From positions 20,158-84,157 of the forward strand of contig JACKCM010000010.1 of the NCBI GenBank assembly GCA_020634035.1: 64,000 bases of DNA, in the 5' to 3' direction. The notes under the pieces are model-generated. The model was given only the letters and a program-made list of their open reading frames with translations, was not told the origin of the DNA and ran no database searches. Of the stretch, positions 60,548-64,000 are shown piece by piece (the first letter of the stretch is position 1; every line of letters starts with the position of its first letter). The DNA comes from Candidatus Obscuribacterales bacterium (GTDB lineage: Bacteria; Cyanobacteriota; Vampirovibrionia; Obscuribacterales; Obscuribacteraceae). The position numbers and the translations under genes were made by a program.

Positions 60548-61705
60548 CTACATCAAAGGCTGACCAAGGGCGGATTTGCCGATGAGGTCGGCGAGCACGT
60601 CGCTGGTCGGTGCCATCACCGAACCGGCTAGTCCGTCGCGCATGTAGCGCTCCACAGGTAGTGCTCCAGAGTATGCGATGCCACCACAGACTTGCATGGC
60701 GTTCATGGTTACTTCTTTGACTGTTTTGGTAGAAAGCAGCTTGGCTTCCATCAGTTGAATCAAGAGGTCGGGAGTCTCGGGCGACTCATCAAAGATATCT
60801 GCGATGCTGTCGATAAATGCTTTTGTCGAATGTACCGAGACCTTCATGTCGGCAATGGACCGCCTTATGGTCTGCAGGTCGGCGAGGGCGTCACCGGTAT
60901 GTTTGTGGTGCCGGTCTTTGACATGGGCGCAAGAGGCTTCGTAGGCGGCTCTTGCGATGCCGGTGTAGACGGCGGCTGTTCCGATGAGAAAGAGCGGAAG
61001 AATCGTCGCGATGGCGAAGCCGACCCCGGCGCCTTCCTCACCCAGCACTCTATCGGCGGGCACGGCGCAATCGTTGAGCTTCAGTACACAGCTTTCGTTG
61101 CCGCGCAGGCCAAGACCGTTCCAGTCGCCCTGAAATTCGTAGCCTTTGTCCGACTTTTCTACCAGATAGAAAGAGGTGGCGAGCGGTCCGCCGTTCTCGG
61201 CTGCCTGGGTGGAGAGGACGTAGCTGTCGGCGTATCTGGCGCTGGTCACGAAGCATTTTTCTCCGGATAACAGATATTTGCCGTCCTCTTTTTTAGAGGT
61301 GCTGTGGCTGGCATAGAAATGCGTACCAGTACCGCGCTCGCTGCACGCCAGGGTGGTCAGGTGTTTGCCGGCGGCTATATCGCGCAGGATGGGCGCTGCG
61401 GCGGCGTCATCCAGAGTGTTTTTGATGACATGGGTGGCGCAGCAGTGCATGACGAAGATCATGCCGGTGGAGGCGCAGGAGGCTGCTATTTCGGAGACTG
61501 TGTCGACGAATTCTCTAATGGTGGCCTCTTTGCCGCCGTGGGCTTTGGGGACCATCAGCCCCAGCAGTCCGGATTCACCCAGTGCTTTTATCGATGCCTC
61601 GGGAAACGAAGCGGTGCTGTCCGTTTTGGCGGCGTTTGTGGCTATGCCGTTCTGGGCAAGCTCGCGGGCGAGCTCCACGGTGTTTGTCATTGGCTTTGTC
61701 ACCAT
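60548..61705 (-). CDS. Acyl-CoA dehydrogenase-like flavoprotein with altered active-site segment
   Basis: 385 residues. Family features: LGLMVPKAHGGKEATIREFV, an FAD/substrate segment ACSERGTGTHFYASH, LSGEKCFVTSARYADSYV and MQVCGGIAYSGALPVERYMR. In classical acyl-CoA dehydrogenases the catalytic base is Glu in a Y-E-G-T motif near the C-terminus; here that place reads SVMAPTSDVL, a feature of related flavin mono-oxygenase-like or atypical members. So it may oxidise something other than a fatty acyl-CoA. Co-directional with the PhnD-like gene, probably one operon. Confidence 0.85.
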   Translation of the reverse strand: MVTKPMTNTVELARELAQNGIATNAAKTDSTASFPEASIKALGESGLLGLMVPKAHGGKEATIREFVDTVSEIAASCASTGMIFVMHCCATHVIKNTLDDAAAAPILRDIAAGKHLTTLACSERGTGTHFYASHSTSKKEDGKYLLSGEKCFVTSARYADSYVLSTQAAENGGPLATSFYLVEKSDKGYEFQGDWNGLGLRGNESCVLKLNDCAVPADRVLGEEGAGVGFAIATILPLFLIGTAAVYTGIARAAYEASCAHVKDRHHKHTGDALADLQTIRRSIADMKVSVHSTKAFIDSIADIFDESPETPDLLIQLMEAKLLSTKTVKEVTMNAMQVCGGIAYSGALPVERYMRDGLAGSVMAPTSDVLADLIGKSALGQPLM

Positions 61706-61890
61706 CAGGTTGGATCTCCTTGGTCTCAGGTTGATGATTATAGATCGGCTCTCGGTGCATCACCCATCTATATCTAAAGGTTTAAGAGATGATGATGTCA
61801 ATGGATGGCAGCCATGCGAGCGATGCATCTGTGTAGTTGAACAAGGCAGTTAATCAACTGTTTGTACAGACCGTCTGCAGGCTCCCCCGG

Positions 61891-62472
61891 ATGATAGATC
61901 TTGATCTGGGTAATTCTGTGGTGGTTGGTTTGACACTTCGAATTCGAATCAGATTAATCGCAGTAGCTTCAGTGTGCTTTGGCTTCTCGTTTCTTTGTGG
62001 CATATTTCAGGAGGATTTTCCTCAGTTCTCCAGCAAGAAGTATATGATGCCAGGTAGCTACTCAGTTCACTTGAACCGAGCCAAATATGAAATATGGTAT
62101 TACCCCGGGTGGCATTGTCGTGGGCAGTCACGAGAAACAGCAATTCCTAAAATGGCGGAGCTGCAAGAGCCCCTTTCATCATATGAGTTTCCTTATCCCA
62201 AAATCGCTATTTGCGACTCTCTCGGGACCGTTCGCCAGTATGTGTCTGACACGCCGTCTTCAGGGGATAACGGTTTTGGAGACAGAGTACAGTGCATCTA
62301 TATTGGAGAACTAGATATCGAAAAAGCCGGTGTATATTCTTTGAGTGCTACAGGTAAGAAGAGTGGGAACTTCGTTCTGGCTCTCGTTCCGCCTGCTGCA
62401 AAGAACTACCCTCTGTTTGGGCACTTTGGATTCTATGACTACGATAAGATGAAACTAGAGCCGTCTAAATAG
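61891..62472 (+). CDS. Hypothetical single-pass exported protein
   Basis: About 193 residues from ATG 61891; a TTG at 61837 extends the frame. Neither start has a clear ribosome site. One hydrophobic segment (LIAVASVCFGFSFLCGIF) serves as signal anchor. The rest is a beta-rich domain with GSYSVHLNRAKYEIWYYPG, GELDIEKAGVYSLSATGKKS and FVLALVPP, a pattern of jelly-roll-like extracellular proteins. Convergent with the Nudix gene with a gap of 4 bases. No family assigned. Confidence 0.65.
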   Translation: MIDLDLGNSVVVGLTLRIRIRLIAVASVCFGFSFLCGIFQEDFPQFSSKKYMMPGSYSVHLNRAKYEIWYYPGWHCRGQSRETAIPKMAELQEPLSSYEFPYPKIAICDSLGTVRQYVSDTPSSGDNGFGDRVQCIYIGELDIEKAGVYSLSATGKKSGNFVLALVPPAAKNYPLFGHFGFYDYDKMKLEPSK

Positions 62473-62476
62473 CCTA

Positions 62477-62938
62477 TTATTGGTTGAGGATGCGGGCGAG
62501 GATATCCGCCAGATCCTCAGGGTAGACGGTGTCGGTGGTGGCATGCAGTTCATGCTTGTGCCACCATTTATGCTCGGTCATCACCTGATTTTCCAGCTCG
62601 GTCCAGTTGTCTTTGCTCAGCGGTTTGTTGATTGTTCGCACCAGATAGAAGCGCTCGGTGGCGAATGCTTCGCCGCCTTCAGGCAGCGGCAGTACAAATT
62701 GCTTTTCGGCTACATGCTCTTCGACGGCGTCAATCACCATTCCCGTCTCTTCGAATAGCTCTCGCTTCGCTGCTTCTTCAAAGCTCTCGCCGGGGTCGAG
62801 GGCGCCGCCTGGTGTCGCCCAGAAAATGCTGCCGGCAAGAGCGCCTTCGGCGAAGACAAATTTGAAGAGCAGCACGCGCTCTTCTTCGTCGATGACGAGA
62901 AGGCGGGCGGCTGGTCTCTGGCGCATTTTTGAGGTCAT
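62477..62938 (-). CDS. Nudix hydrolase
   Basis: 153 residues with a complete Nudix box: G-x5-E-x7-R-E-x2-E-E-x-G in GGALDPGESFEEAAKRELFE and ETGMVID. Magnesium-bound Glu residues are all present. The upstream part (RLLVIDEEERVLLFKF) is the normal first strand. Nudix enzymes hydrolyse nucleoside diphosphates linked to another moiety; the exact substrate cannot be told, but the length and A/G-specific absence of a DNA-binding part suggest a general housecleaning or sugar-nucleotide type. ATG 62938. Confidence 0.9.
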   Translation of the reverse strand: MTSKMRQRPAARLLVIDEEERVLLFKFVFAEGALAGSIFWATPGGALDPGESFEEAAKRELFEETGMVIDAVEEHVAEKQFVLPLPEGGEAFATERFYLVRTINKPLSKDNWTELENQVMTEHKWWHKHELHATTDTVYPEDLADILARILNQ

Positions 62939-62985
62939 GGTTTAGAAGATTAGTCGTTGGCTGCGAGTGTTTTTGGAAGCACTAG

Positions 62986-63189
62986 TCATTTTTTGACGAA
63001 GTGCCATGAGGAGTCCTCTATAGTATCAGCCAACACCCTATATTGACTCACCACCCCTTCGAGAAATTTCACTTCTAGTTTGATAGTTTCAGACAGCGAT
63101 GTTTGTAAACTGTAGATTTTTGCAGTGTCTTGAAGCTCGACTGGATATTTAGTTGTTGTCCACAGTCGGTCTGCTTGTTCTTCAGTCAT
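62986..63189 (-). CDS. Small hypothetical protein, 67 residues
   Basis: Last of three overlapping minus-strand genes. Its ATG overlaps the stop of the preceding gene as ATGA (63186-63189), so translation is coupled. The sequence is polar with alternating strands (ETIKLEVKFLEGVVSQYRVL). No Cys, signal or span. No family recognised. DNA here is more AT-rich than most of the window. Confidence 0.6.
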   Translation of the reverse strand: MTEEQADRLWTTTKYPVELQDTAKIYSLQTSLSETIKLEVKFLEGVVSQYRVLADTIEDSSWHFVKK

Positions 63190-63620
63190 GTCGCATATTT
63201 TAGGAATCGGACCGTAGTCAATTTCCGCATGAAAATCCTTTTCTGAAAATCCTTTTCTATTGATTCGAGAGCCTCAGGATTGAGTTCTATTGTCTGATGC
63301 TGCGTGATTTGAATGACCGAGACCACCGGCTTTTCATCGATTCTTCGAAGCCAGATTACATTGTTCATGTCTACCGGCATCGAATTTCTACTGCTTCGGC
63401 CGACAACTCGCGGTTTGGAGCCGGTCTTGGTCTTAAATCTCAATGTCCAGAACTTCAAATCACTCTTTTGAATGTCGTCTATCCAAACTCCAACGAGGTT
63501 CGCCGGTTGTCCGTAGATTGAAATGTCAGGTAAAGGTCCTTCTCCAAAGAGCAGAAAGTCCTTGATTGCTTTCTCCAGGTCATCTCGATTGCTAGGATTT
63601 TTCACTATTCTTCGATTCAT
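63186..63620 (-). CDS. Hypothetical protein, 144 residues
   Basis: Middle gene of the coupled trio; its ATG lies in the ATGA overlap with the upstream gene (63617-63620). Charged, alpha/beta sequence with an N-terminal helix (RDDLEKAIKDFLLFGEG) and middle strands NLVGVWIDDIQ and FWTLRFKTKTGSKPRVVGR, then a basic tail (KRIFMRKLTTVRFLKYA). Not recognised. The strand patterns faintly resemble the upstream partner, so the two might be diverged copies. Confidence 0.6.
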   Translation of the reverse strand: MNRRIVKNPSNRDDLEKAIKDFLLFGEGPLPDISIYGQPANLVGVWIDDIQKSDLKFWTLRFKTKTGSKPRVVGRSSRNSMPVDMNNVIWLRRIDEKPVVSVIQITQHQTIELNPEALESIEKDFQKRIFMRKLTTVRFLKYAT

Positions 63621-64000
63621 AAAATTGAAGTTTGGCTTGATTTCGCAGGTTCGACAGTCCAGTCAGTAGATTCGAGTTCATTGCTTCTGATTCTAAAAGC
63701 ATGAAGCCTGTCATCTTCAAATTTTAGGTCAAGCAGAAGCTTCTTATTGTTAGTCGACGGAAGACCTGAGTGGACTACGAGGATGTACGAATTGGTGTTT
63801 TGATTTTGCTCTACCGGTGGTCCGTAAAGAGCATTAGCAACGCTTTTAGTGATGTCCGTATTCGCTCGAATACGGCCGTAGTTGTATTTTCGCAAGGCGA
63901 AGGGATGTTTCGGGTTCATCTCAACGGTTCCGTCTTCTTTCCCTTCAATGATACAAACTAGTCGGTCACTTTTTTGCCTAAACAAACAGTAGAGGAACTT
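63617..64000 (-). CDS. Hypothetical protein, 5' end outside the window
   Basis: The frame is open to the right edge of the window (codons for KFLYCLFRQ precede the TTG at 63985), so the true start is probably beyond position 64000. Visible part about 127 residues: a basic beta segment (RLVCIIEGKEDGTVEM), then SVANALYGPPVEQNQ, and LLLDLKFEDDRLHAF. No family recognised. First member of the overlapping trio; all three probably share one transcript and work together. Confidence 0.6.
   Translation of the reverse strand, partial: KFLYCLFRQKSDRLVCIIEGKEDGTVEMNPKHPFALRKYNYGRIRANTDITKSVANALYGPPVEQNQNTNSYILVVHSGLPSTNNKKLLLDLKFEDDRLHAFRIRSNELESTDWTVEPAKSSQTSIL

Overview
This is a gene-dense stretch of bacterial chromosome with about 56 protein genes on both strands and mostly short intergenic gaps. 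I saw no rRNA, tRNA, CRISPR array, transposase, integrase or phage gene. GC content looks close to 50%. TTG and GTG starts behind good Shine-Dalgarno sites are common. Lipoproteins with a lipobox, TadE/TadG-like proteins, membrane GT-C glycosyltransferases, a dTDP-rhamnose operon and a large alpha-2-macroglobulin point to an elaborate envelope of Gram-negative type. The mix of Q-rich TPR proteins, a DUF4388 protein, a Ycf52-like acetyltransferase and many secreted orphans fits the non-photosynthetic relatives of Cyanobacteria (Melainabacteria/Vampirovibrionia, Obscuribacterales-like). That placement is inference and was not tested by search.

Layout. 0-6.8 kb: end of an amidohydrolase, a YumC-type flavoprotein reductase, an aldo/keto reductase, two orphans, then a bacterioferritin-like gene and hutI behind a clear promoter with a strongly folded leader, and a RecB/AddB-like nuclease. 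7.2-16.2 kb: xseA-xseB, a putative zinc protease, rplI, a GNAT acetyltransferase, rlmD and an SbcD/Mre11-like nuclease. 16.3-24.2 kb: envelope genes (lipoprotein, GtrB-like glycosyltransferase, sugar epimerase, TadG/TadE-like pair), then an acidic membrane protein with six T-x-x-E/D-type motifs that converges on a small FHA-domain gene. 24.2-36.7 kb: three large GT-C membrane proteins, a TPR/polyglutamine protein, two GT4 glycosyltransferases and a NeuA-like nucleotidyltransferase, probably a glycan assembly region. 36.9-40.0 kb: a DUF4388 protein with a degenerate GGDEF domain, translationally coupled to a protein of four MshEN-like repeats. 40.0-46.0 kb: a newly noted 49-residue membrane peptide, a GT2 enzyme, a PglC-like initiating sugar transferase and rmlA-rmlB-rmlD-rmlC. 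46.0-51.0 kb: alpha-2-macroglobulin with an intact thioester motif. 51.0-64.0 kb: mixed genes, including an LpqC-like esterase, secreted orphans, small unlisted ORFs, a DUF1963 protein, a second aldo/keto reductase, a signal-less PhnD-like protein beside an odd acyl-CoA dehydrogenase, a Nudix hydrolase, and three overlapping orphans running off the right end.

How the parts may work together. The PglC-like enzyme could load the first sugar-phosphate onto a lipid, the Rml enzymes supply dTDP-L-rhamnose, and the GT2/GT4/GT-C enzymes extend and finish the glycan. The two most promising unexplained systems are the FHA protein facing a membrane protein that carries repeated candidate FHA-binding motifs, and the coupled degenerate-GGDEF/MshEN-repeat pair, which may read a cyclic nucleotide signal.
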